NCBI GenBank assembly: GCA_934444485.1
Contig: CAKSCN010000050.1
Coordinates: 1-14,589, forward strand
Length of the DNA: 14,589 nucleotides
Source of the DNA: an uncultured Eubacteriales bacterium
Lineage (GTDB): Bacteria > Bacillota > Clostridia > Oscillospirales > CAG-382
Direction of reading: 5' to 3'
A program made the position numbers and the translations under genes. Positions 1 to 6,063 of this stretch are shown here, one piece after another; the first letter of the stretch is position 1; each line of letters begins with the position of its first letter. The notes under the pieces are model-generated. The model saw only the letters and a program-made list of their open reading frames with translations. It had not been told where the DNA came from and did not search any database.

Positions 1-19
1 TCCTCCATTCTGCGGGATG

Positions 20-1687
20 TTAGATCATCCCAAAATATTTGAATGCTTCTCGGATTGCTTTCTCTTTTTCCAGTGGACACTGTGGCTGTCTGGAATCCTC
101 GGACTTCGGCAGATTGTAGTTTCTGCCTACTTCAATCCCACATTTCCGTTTGATCTGTGAGATATAGAGGTTGGACACCTTTAACCCGGTGTGCTCCAAA
201 ACATACTCCTTGATCTGCGGATAAGTTGCCCCATCCTGAAATTCAGACATATCCATATCTTCCAAAGAGAACTCAACCCGAATCTTTTTCGAGTCGACCT
301 CACCCTTGGAAAGCAAAACAACCGTCTCCACATGCCCGGTTCTCGGGAACATATCGACGCCGACGGCGTCGAGGACAGTGAAGCCAAGCTTTGAGAACTC
401 TGCGAGGTCACGTGCGAGGGTCGCAGGGTCACAGGAAATGTAGACGATTCTCTTCATGCCGAGAGTGCATATGCGCCGCACTGCCTCGACTCCGCAGCCC
501 TTTCTGGGAGGGTCGAGTATGACGACGTCCGGACGCACCGCCTTTACACGTTCAGAGTTCAGCGCCTCCCCGGCGTCAAGGCAGATGAATTCACCCTCAA
601 CTCCGTTCGCCGCCGCATTGTACGCCGCATCCCTCACCGCATCGCACGATATCTCCACTCCGGCGAGACGACAGCCCGGCTTTCTTGCGCAAAGGCATAT
701 GCCTATCGTTCCCGTGCCGCAGTAAAGGTCAAGAAGCGTTTCGCCGTCACGCACGTCCGCAAGCCTTGCCGCTTCGGAGTAAAGACGCTCCGTCATGGTC
801 GGATTCACCTGGAAAAACGACGCCGGCGATACTCTGAACCGACAGCCGAGGAGCGTTTCGTATATGTATCCGTCGCCGCAGAGCGTGCGCCATTCGTCGG
901 ACAGAACGGCGTTCGTCGCTTTGCGGTTTATATTGAGCATTACCGACTTCACCTTCGGGTGCTTTTCGGTGATGAAGCGGCAGAACGCCGACTCCGTGTC
1001 GGAATTTCCGAGGCTCTTCGCATTTATGACGAGAGTCAGAAGCATATCGCCGCCGCTGTTTTTTGCGCCCCTTATGTAAACGCTCCGCAGAACGCCCCGT
1101 CCGCTTTCCTCGTCGTAGGCGCATATGCCGTGCTTTTCGCAGAAAGTCACCGTGTCACGGCACACCTCGGTGTACTCCGGCGAGCCGATAAGGCACTTTT
1201 CGTGGGGGATTATGCGGTGCGAATTGCGTGCGTAAAAGCCGAAAACCGTTCGGACGCCGCCGTCACGCTCCTTTACCTCGCCCACCGGGTATATCGCCTT
1301 GTTGCGGCAGGCGACCGTCGAGTCCGCACCGTAAAAGTGCGAAAGCTTTATGTCGAGACCGCCGATTCTCGAGAAGCAGTCCCCAACAAGACGCCGCTTG
1401 TAGTCCGCCTCGTATTCGTATCCGATGTGACGGAACACACAGCCGCCGCATTTTCCGCTGACCTCGCAGTCGGGTTCGACTCTGCTTTCCGACGGTTCGA
1501 TTATCTTCGTGATTTTCGCAACAAGGTAATTCTTTGCGCACTTTATGACGGTCGCTTCGACCCTGTCACCCTCGGCGGCGTCGGCGACGAACACCGTTAT
1601 TCCGTCGTCGGTGTGTGCAATTCCGCTTCCGTTGCCGCACATGGAGGTCACGGTGAGCGTGAGCTTTTCGTTTTTCGTATGTTTCAC
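20..1687 (-). CDS. rlmD: 23S rRNA (uracil-5-)-methyltransferase, RlmD/RumA type, with C-terminal extension
   Basis: Class I SAM-dependent enzyme expected to make 5-methyluridine in 23S rRNA in the cytoplasm. The 555-residue protein has an N-terminal TRAM domain (about 6-68), then the [4Fe-4S] cysteines C74, C80, C83 (CX5CX2C) and probably C165. FFQVNP follows at 291-296, the SAM-binding DLYCGTGTIG at 320-329, DPPRKGC at 392-398 and the catalytic-type cysteine C419 in SCDP. FPRTGHVETVVLL (447-459) is where the family normally ends. Residues about 461-555 (roughly bases 20-307) form an extra basic tail with QIKRKCG and PKSED motifs; similar tails are known to me from gut clostridial RlmD proteins, function unknown. 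The tail DNA is poorer in GC than the body. The start is GTG with an AGAGG ribosome binding site 7-8 nt upstream. The gene lies 25 nt after the ProX-like gene, so the two are probably cotranscribed. The exact target uridine is not decidable from sequence. Confidence 0.93.
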   Translation of the reverse strand: MKHTKNEKLTLTVTSMCGNGSGIAHTDDGITVFVADAAEGDRVEATVIKCAKNYLVAKITKIIEPSESRVEPDCEVSGKCGGCVFRHIGYEYEADYKRRLVGDCFSRIGGLDIKLSHFYGADSTVACRNKAIYPVGEVKERDGGVRTVFGFYARNSHRIIPHEKCLIGSPEYTEVCRDTVTFCEKHGICAYDEESGRGVLRSVYIRGAKNSGGDMLLTLVINAKSLGNSDTESAFCRFITEKHPKVKSVMLNINRKATNAVLSDEWRTLCGDGYIYETLLGCRFRVSPASFFQVNPTMTERLYSEAARLADVRDGETLLDLYCGTGTIGICLCARKPGCRLAGVEISCDAVRDAAYNAAANGVEGEFICLDAGEALNSERVKAVRPDVVILDPPRKGCGVEAVRRICTLGMKRIVYISCDPATLARDLAEFSKLGFTVLDAVGVDMFPRTGHVETVVLLSKGEVDSKKIRVEFSLEDMDMSEFQDGATYPQIKEYVLEHTGLKVSNLYISQIKRKCGIEVGRNYNLPKSEDSRQPQCPLEKEKAIREAFKYFGMI

Positions 1688-1712
1688 GGATTTACCTCTT
1701 TGCTTTTTATTA

Positions 1713-2282
1713 TCATTCGACGTTCCCGGTAAGATTTACGGTTATCGCAAAGTGACCGACCGCCGGGAGAAATTTTTTCATCATGTCCTCGGTGCGGAGT
1801 CTCAGACTTGACGTGTTTATGCACGGGTGACAGCCGATGTATTCGTCCTTAAGAACGTCCTCGTCGATGAGAAGCTGCACCTTCTTTTCGGTGTCGTTCA
1901 TGAGTCCGAGAACGCTCACCGAACCGGGAGTGATGTCGAGGAACTTCTCCATGTACTCGGGAGAGGCGAACGAAAGTCTCGAGCTTCCGATCTGCTTCGA
2001 CAGCTCCTTGGTCTTGAACGGCTTCTCGCCAGGCATCATGAGAAGGTAAAACGCCGACTTGTTCGCCGTGCAGAGAAAGAGGTTCTTGCATATGTGTATG
2101 CCGAGAAGCTTCTCAACCTCAAGACAGTCCTCGATGGTTGCGGTCACGTCGTGGTCAACTCTCATATACTCGATTCCGAGACTGTCGAGAAGGTCGTATG
2201 TGCGTATTTCTTTGTCAAGACGTCCCGTTGTGTCGTCGGGACGACCGGAGTAAAGCGTTCTGTCAATGTTGATGCAAGACAT
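1713..2282 (-). CDS. Prolyl-tRNA editing protein, YbaK/ProX (PrdX) family
   Basis: Free-standing homologue of the prolyl-tRNA synthetase editing domain. Family members deacylate mischarged tRNA(Pro), typically Ala-tRNA(Pro), in the cytoplasm. In the 189-residue product I see KNLFL at 66-70 (conserved lysine K66), GSSRLSFAS at 99-107, TPGSVSVLGLMND at 118-130, VQLLIDEDVL at 135-144 and IGCHPCINTSSL at 149-160, all typical of the clostridial subfamily. The frame stays open upstream to 2519, but that stretch encodes repeat sequence. I chose the ATG at 2282 because AAAGGA lies 8 nt upstream and family similarity starts just after it. The ATG at 2291 would overlap the ribosome binding site. First gene of a likely two-gene operon with rlmD. 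Which misacylated tRNA it clears is inferred from the family. Confidence 0.9.
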   Translation of the reverse strand: MSCINIDRTLYSGRPDDTTGRLDKEIRTYDLLDSLGIEYMRVDHDVTATIEDCLEVEKLLGIHICKNLFLCTANKSAFYLLMMPGEKPFKTKELSKQIGSSRLSFASPEYMEKFLDITPGSVSVLGLMNDTEKKVQLLIDEDVLKDEYIGCHPCINTSSLRLRTEDMMKKFLPAVGHFAITVNLTGNVE

Positions 2283-2612
2283 TTTTAACATCCTTTCATA
2301 CAAATAAATAAATTGAAAATTGAAAGTGGAAAATTGAGAATTGGGGAGGAAAAACTCCTTGCGTCGTTTTTCTTCAATGATTGCATAGTGCGGATTTGCG
2401 GCGTGTGCGGCAAAGGAAAGCTTCGCTTTCAATAATTGACGATTGAGAATTGACAATTGACAATTACTGTGGAAAAACTCATAAAGTTGTTTTTCGACCG
2501 CAACGTTGCGAAGCAACATATTTCACGCATTCCGATAGGAATGCATTTCACGTTTTGCGAAGCAAAACATTTCACTGAAAAGCGAAGCTTTTCCACGGCT
2601 TCTCTTCACTTT
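2283..2612. repeat. Gene-free stretch of AT-rich repeats and hairpins between proX-like gene and yigZ
   Basis: No gene is seen. Bases 2310-2345 and 2436-2466 carry degenerate tandem AATTGA/TTGACAATT-type repeats. A hairpin GAAAGC-TTC-GCTTTC lies near 2411-2426. A sequence resembling the 3470-3490 and 7095-7125 repeats (GTGCG...GGCTGTGCGG type) lies at about 2388-2412. The hairpin array of 2505-2593 is listed separately. Confidence 0.75.
2505..2593. repeat. Hairpin array with constant ATTTCAC spacer (four hairpins)
   Basis: Four perfect hairpins sit in a row: GTTGC-GAA-GCAAC (2505-2517), GCATTCC-GATA-GGAATGC (2527-2544), GTTTTGC-GAA-GCAAAAC (2552-2568) and GAAAAGC-GAA-GCTTTTC (2577-2593). They are separated by ATATTTCAC, ATTTCAC and ATTTCACT. 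Stem sequences differ from hairpin to hairpin while the spacer stays nearly constant. The reverse-oriented counterpart is at 3293-3421, upstream of yigZ; this array lies just downstream of it. Confidence 0.85.
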
Positions 2613-3269
2613 TCACTCTTCTTTCTTCACTTGAAAAGCGTCAGCTTTTCCATCATACCTTTCCCCTCTGATCTCGAAAATCGCCCGACCGTCGGTTGAG
2701 TCGGTGAGGTAGTCGGTGAGTTCGGAAAGCCTGTCGCGTTCAATCGCAAGGTGCAGAGTGACGTCGTTTCCGAAGTCCGACGAGTCGCACTTAACTCCGA
2801 GCTTCGGCATATCACGCAAAAACCGCTGGTAATCGGAGTACTCAAGCACCGCTTCAAGCTCCGTGAACGGCACAAACTCGCAGATTCCGGCGGCGTCTAT
2901 CGCAACCTTTGCCGTCTTTGCATACGCACGCACAAGTCCCCCGGCACCCAAAAGTATGCCGCCGAAGTAGCGTGTCGCAACGACGCACAGACCCGTCAGT
3001 CCCTCACGCTTGAGCACCTCAAGTGCCGGCATCCCGGCAGTCCCCGACGGCTCTCCGTCGTCCGAAAAGCGCGCTATTTCCGTGCCCTGCAAAATGTAGG
3101 CGTAGACGTTGTGCGTGGCGTCGGCGTGCTTTTTCTTTATTTCGGCGATAAACGCACGTGCTTCGTCCTCGTCCTTTATCGGAGAGGCATAGCCGATGAA
3201 CTCGGACTTCTTCTCAACGAAAGACGCCGAAGCTTTTTTTGATATGGTTTTGTAGCCGTTGCCGAGCAA
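2613..3269 (-). CDS. yigZ: YigZ/IMPACT family protein (UPF0029)
   Basis: Conserved bacterial protein of the IMPACT/YIH1 family; the cellular role in bacteria is poorly defined (the eukaryotic relatives inhibit Gcn2 activation). Motifs in the 218-residue product are ARFSDDGEPSGTAGMPALEV (67-86) and TRYFGGILLGAGGLVRAY (99-116), followed by the smaller C-terminal domain (about 135-202). Length matches the family (about 205-215). The frame continues upstream to 3443 through repeat DNA, but the natural start is TTG at 3269, which has GGGAGG 7 nt upstream and places the family N-terminus (GYKTISKKASASFVEKKSEFIGYA) correctly. The last residues, about 206-218 (DGKADAFQVKKEE), are encoded by a GAAAAGC...GCTTTTC repeat hairpin, so the 3' end seems to have been rewritten by the repeat family. 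Confidence 0.9.
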   Translation of the reverse strand: MLGNGYKTISKKASASFVEKKSEFIGYASPIKDEDEARAFIAEIKKKHADATHNVYAYILQGTEIARFSDDGEPSGTAGMPALEVLKREGLTGLCVVATRYFGGILLGAGGLVRAYAKTAKVAIDAAGICEFVPFTELEAVLEYSDYQRFLRDMPKLGVKCDSSDFGNDVTLHLAIERDRLSELTDYLTDSTDGRAIFEIRGERYDGKADAFQVKKEE

Positions 3270-3292
3270 ATTAAAACCTCCCGGAGTAAAAT

Positions 3293-3421
3293 TTCGGCTT
3301 ACGCCGAAGTGAAATTTTTTGCTTACGCAAAAAGTGAAAGGCATTCCTCCCGGAATGCGTAAATACGCTTTCAGCGTATGGAATATCTCGCTTCGCTCGA
3401 TGTGAAATGTTGCTTCGCAAC
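3293..3421. repeat. Hairpin array with GTGAAAT-type spacer (six hairpins)
   Basis: In order: TTCGGC-TTAC-GCCGAA (3293-3308), spacer GTGAAAT, TTTTTGC-TTAC-GCAAAAA (3316-3333), spacer GTGAAAG, GCATTCC-TCCC-GGAATGC (3341-3358), then ATACGCT-TTC-AGCGTAT (3363-3379) after a degenerate spacer, a decayed hairpin (3385-3401), spacer GTGAAAT, and GTTGC-TTC-GCAAC (3409-3421). The spacer is the reverse complement of that in the 2505-2593 array. The array lies directly upstream of the yigZ ribosome binding site, so it may fall within the yigZ 5' untranslated region. Confidence 0.85.
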
Positions 3422-3490
3422 GTTGGGGTTGAAAAGCTCCCAAAGTCGCTTTTCTTCAATAGTTGTGTGGTGCGAAATTCGAGGCTGTGC

Positions 3491-3531
3491 GATAAAGGGA
3501 GAGCGGATTTTTGCCGAGGGTGTTGGTGTTT
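3491..3531 (+). repeat. 41-bp block repeated inverted at 13427-13467
   Basis: These 41 bases match the reverse complement of 13427-13467 without a mismatch. Similarity continues more loosely on both sides (about 3440-3575 against 13380-13520), including the ATTATTCCGAGGCT and TTTTGTAGGG segments. Confidence 0.85.
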
Positions 3532-3866
3532 GCGACATACGATTATTCCGAGGCTCATTGGTGTTTTGTAGGGAACGGGCTTGCTCGTTCCGAAAGCCTC
3601 TGTAAATCGCCAACCTCGGATAGTACGCATTCTCTCGGAATTTCCGACATAATTGTCAATCGTCAATTGTCAATCGCTAATACACACTCTCCAAAAGCCT
3701 CATCTTCGCAAAAATGAAATTGTCGAGCCGTGCGAGGCGTTTCATTGCGAACGGTGTTTCCCACAAATTACTGTCCCCACAAATCCTGATGCCAATGCTC
3801 CCTTTGAGCGAGGCGTTGCCGAGCTTAAACGCTCCGACCTCGGATAAGATGAGTCTTACCTCATCT

Positions 3867-3899
3867 AAGTCGGCGGCTTGCGTTTATGGACGCCGACTT
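3867..3899. repeat. AAGTCGGCG/CGCCGACTT hairpin
   Basis: Nine-base-pair perfect stem with a 15-nt loop. The same stem occurs inverted at 10913-10945, in both cases next to a TTAGATGAG...CTCATCT-type sequence. Confidence 0.8.
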
Positions 3900-3943
3900 C
3901 GGCAGTGCCTTCACAAATACAGTGCTTGTCCGACAGCCCCTCA

Positions 3944-3998
3944 GGCGGCAAAGCCGCCAGCTCCCCTTACACAGGGGCGCCTCGGCAGCAAAGCTGCC
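3944..3998. repeat. Three-hairpin repeat, short form of the 7346-7538 element
   Basis: GGCGGC-AAA-GCCGCC (3944-3958), CCCCT-TACAC-AGGGG (3963-3977) and GGCAGC-AAA-GCTGCC (3984-3998). The skeleton around them (GACAGCCCCTCAG before, CAGCTCC and TTACACAGGGG between, CCTCCATTATAACACC after) matches the longer copies at 7346-7538 and 11167-11359, but with fewer hairpins inserted. Confidence 0.8.
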
Positions 3999-4044
3999 TC
4001 CATTATAACACCCATGAGAAACTGCTTTATTTTAAAGTTCTTTG

Positions 4045-4066
4045 GTTCTTTCTTTCAAGAAAGAAC
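4045..4066 (-). terminator. 3'-end hairpin after the AraC-type gene (terminator-like, no U-tract)
   Basis: GTTCTTTCTT-TC-AAGAAAGAAC is a perfect 10-bp stem starting 31 nt after the regulator's stop. On the gene strand it is preceded by TTACGGGGGT and followed by CAAAGAACTTT. There is no U-tract, so it is not a textbook intrinsic terminator. It may stabilise the 3' end or act with another factor. Related copies follow the genes at 7940-8287 and 9623-10789. Confidence 0.5.
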
Positions 4067-4097
4067 ACCCCCGTAAACCCCGTACTCCCCGTAATTG

Positions 4098-4952
4098 TCA
4101 ATTGAACAGCGACCTGCGGTACTCAGAGGGGGACATACCGGTAACACGGCGAAAGGCACGGTTAAAGTTAGCGAGATTGGCGAAACCGCAACGCACGGCA
4201 ATGTTCATCACGGAGTCGTCGGATAAGCGCAGGAGTGAGACGGCGTGTTCGATCCGCTTCAGAAGAAGATACTCGTAAGGCGGCATCCCGACCGTCTTTT
4301 TGAAGAGCGCAGACATATGAGAACGGCTCAAGTCCGCACTTGCGGCAATGTCGTCGAGGGTCACACTCTCGGTAAAATTCCCGTCAATGTACGTAAGCGC
4401 CGACTGAATGTCACGCCGATGAGTCAGTACATCGTTTACCGATTCCGTGCCGCCGCTCACCTTTACCCTCGCACGCTCCGCCGCCGCAACCATAAGCCCA
4501 AGCGTGAGATAGCGTATTTCCGCACGGCTCTTGTCCGCTCCGCCGGCGCAGAGATCACGTATTTTTTCGACAACGCCGCCGAGGTCGTCAAATGTGCGTG
4601 CGTCAAGCTCGCCGCCCACGAAAACCGACAGCCTTGACGGATCTATGTAGTCCGCAAGAACATTCCAAATGTAGTACGGCGTTATGTGAAAATTGAAGCT
4701 CGAAAGACTCGGCGTGCGTATCGTCGGCACACAGTGCTGTTCGTTCGGACGAACAAAAAACATCCGCCCAGCAACCGCTTCGTATTTCTCCGATTCGAGT
4801 ACGTAGTCCCCCGAACCGCCCGTGATGTACCCAAGCTCAATCTCCGGGTGGCAGTGTATGCGAAACGCATTGACCTTTTGGTACTTCACACTGTCGGATA
4901 ACGTAAATAGGGGAATGAGCGAACCCTCGGAGTATATTTTGGCGGTCGTCAC
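4098..4952 (-). CDS. AraC/XylS-family transcriptional regulator with N-terminal cupin
   Basis: Predicted cytoplasmic DNA-binding activator of 284 residues. The N-terminal cupin sugar-sensing domain spans about 27-100 (HCHPEIELGYITGGSGDYVL at 33-52, then GRMFFVRPNEQHCV at 62-75). The C-terminal AraC domain spans about 183-283, with helix-turn-helix segments near 198-219 (LDDIAASADLSRSHMSALFK) and 247-268, and the family signature GFANLANFNRAFRRVTGMSPSEYR at 256-279. Start is GTG at 4952 preceded by GAGGTGAGG. The gene is divergent from the mannonate dehydratase-like/GH113-like pair, so that pair is the obvious candidate target and a sugar or uronate the likely effector (inference). The stop codon TGA lies inside an AATTGACAATT repeat unit. 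Confidence 0.92.
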   Translation of the reverse strand: MTTAKIYSEGSLIPLFTLSDSVKYQKVNAFRIHCHPEIELGYITGGSGDYVLESEKYEAVAGRMFFVRPNEQHCVPTIRTPSLSSFNFHITPYYIWNVLADYIDPSRLSVFVGGELDARTFDDLGGVVEKIRDLCAGGADKSRAEIRYLTLGLMVAAAERARVKVSGGTESVNDVLTHRRDIQSALTYIDGNFTESVTLDDIAASADLSRSHMSALFKKTVGMPPYEYLLLKRIEHAVSLLRLSDDSVMNIAVRCGFANLANFNRAFRRVTGMSPSEYRRSLFN

Positions 4953-5095
4953 GCATCCTCACCTCGCAGTGCTTTCGGAAGATAGTATCGGTTTTTCGTA
5001 ATATTGTTGTGGACTCCGACAAATTTCGGTGATACAATATGATTATAATAAACCGTGGTTAATATTTCAACATCATTTTATAAAGGATTAGAAAA
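4953..5095. promoter_or_regulatory. Divergent promoter region of the regulator and the sugar genes
   Basis: The 143-bp gap holds a perfect plus-strand -10 box TATAAT at 5044-5049 with no recognisable -35 at 16-18 nt, as often seen for activator-dependent promoters. An inverted repeat ATATTGT (5001-5007) / ACAATAT (5034-5040) lies just upstream and could be an operator. AAAGGA before the ATG at 5096 is the ribosome binding site. The minus-strand promoter of the regulator is not clear. Operator function is inference. Confidence 0.45.
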
Positions 5096-6049
5096 ATGAT
5101 ACTCACCGACTACTTCAAATCCGCACACGACCTCACATGGGATATCGCTTCCGCCTGCGGAGTTTCTCACGGAACGGTAAGACTCCCCGAGGACGCCGCA
5201 TTCGACGTCTGCGATAAATCACATCTTGCCGACGTCATCGACTCCTTCAAGAGCTTCGGAATAACGCCGCTTGTCGTTGAACCGCTCCCCAATTCGCTCC
5301 ACGACCACATAAAGCTCGGCGACGAAAAGCGTGACGAATCGATAGAAAAATTCATTATACTCATAAAAAACCTCGGCGAGGTCGGCGTCACAACCGTCTG
5401 CTTCAACTTCATGGCGCACTTCGGCTGGACACGCACCTCAACGTCGATCCCCGAAAGAGGCGGCTCGGCGGTCACCGGCTTCAGACTTTCGGATTTTCGT
5501 GACGACGGCTTCACGCTCGGTGCGTATAAGCTTTGGGAAAACTACCGCTATTTCATCGACGCCACGCTTCCGTATGCGGAAAAATACGGAGTAAAGCTCG
5601 CACTTCACCCCGACGACCCGCCACTCGAAAAGCTCGGAAGCACGGCACGCATCTTCACAAACCTCGAAAATATCAGGCGTGCGGTCGATTACAAAAACTC
5701 GCCGTACCTCGGCGTGACGTTCTGTCAGGCGTGCTGCCGACTCATGGGCGAAGACCTCGAGAACGCCGTGAAAACACTTGCCGATAAGATTTTCTTCGTG
5801 CATTTCAGAAACGTGAGAGGTACGAAAACCGACTTCTCCGAAACGTGGCACGACAACGGCGAGATAAATATGCCGTCGGCGATAAGACTGTATAAAAAAT
5901 ATTGCCCCGACGGGGCGGAAAATATTCCGGTCAGAGTTGACCACGTGCCGACGCTCCCCTTTGAAAACGGAAACGGCGACGGCTATGACGCTCTCGCAAG
6001 GTTGTTCGCAATAGGATACCTCAAGGGAATACTCGATTCGGAACGATAA
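5096..6049 (+). CDS. Mannonate dehydratase-like TIM-barrel protein (UxuA paralogue)
   Basis: Divergent UxuA-family protein of 317 residues, expected to act on an aldonate such as D-mannonate (dehydration to 2-keto-3-deoxygluconate). Side by side with the uxuA product of this window it keeps FNFM at 103-106 with WTRT at 111-114, HPDDPP at 171-176 (metal ligand H171), TFC at 208-210 (C210), HFRNVRG at 236-242, the D282-H283 pair in RVDHVP, and a tyrosine at 297 in GYDAL that aligns with the catalytic-type tyrosine of UxuA. It lacks about 30 residues of the central loop, which explains the shorter length. Residue keeping suggests an active enzyme, perhaps with another substrate. ATG at 5096 has AAAGGA upstream. 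Followed after 14 nt by the GH113-like gene, so an operon, probably under the divergent AraC-type regulator. Confidence 0.82.
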   Translation: MILTDYFKSAHDLTWDIASACGVSHGTVRLPEDAAFDVCDKSHLADVIDSFKSFGITPLVVEPLPNSLHDHIKLGDEKRDESIEKFIILIKNLGEVGVTTVCFNFMAHFGWTRTSTSIPERGGSAVTGFRLSDFRDDGFTLGAYKLWENYRYFIDATLPYAEKYGVKLALHPDDPPLEKLGSTARIFTNLENIRRAVDYKNSPYLGVTFCQACCRLMGEDLENAVKTLADKIFFVHFRNVRGTKTDFSETWHDNGEINMPSAIRLYKKYCPDGAENIPVRVDHVPTLPFENGNGDGYDALARLFAIGYLKGILDSER

Positions 6050-6063
6050 AAGGAGAATGCATC

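Larger units (their letters stand above)
3422..4097. repeat. Gene-free repeat mosaic between yigZ and the AraC-type regulator
   Basis: No convincing gene. From left: a GAAAAGC...GCTTTTC hairpin with a longer loop (about 3431-3454), the 3491-3531 block shared with 13427-13467, a GGAACG-GGCTTGCT-CGTTCC-type hairpin (about 3576-3592), a TTGTCAATCGTCAATTGTCAA repeat (about 3653-3675), the hairpin at 3867-3899, the 3944-3998 hairpin set and the 4045-4066 hairpin. Short open frames here have no ribosome binding site and read through repeats. Confidence 0.75.

Noticed and set aside
959..1732. A 257-codon plus-strand frame opposite rlmD.
   Set aside because: It is antisense to a well-supported gene, has no ribosome binding site or recognisable family, and is explained by codon bias of rlmD.
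2283..2519. N-terminal extension of the ProX-like protein to 2519.
   Set aside because: The extension encodes AT-rich repeat DNA; the ATG at 2282 has a good ribosome binding site and matches family starts.
3293..3421. CRISPR array.
   Set aside because: The constant part is only about 7 nt and the variable parts are palindromes; no cas genes are present.
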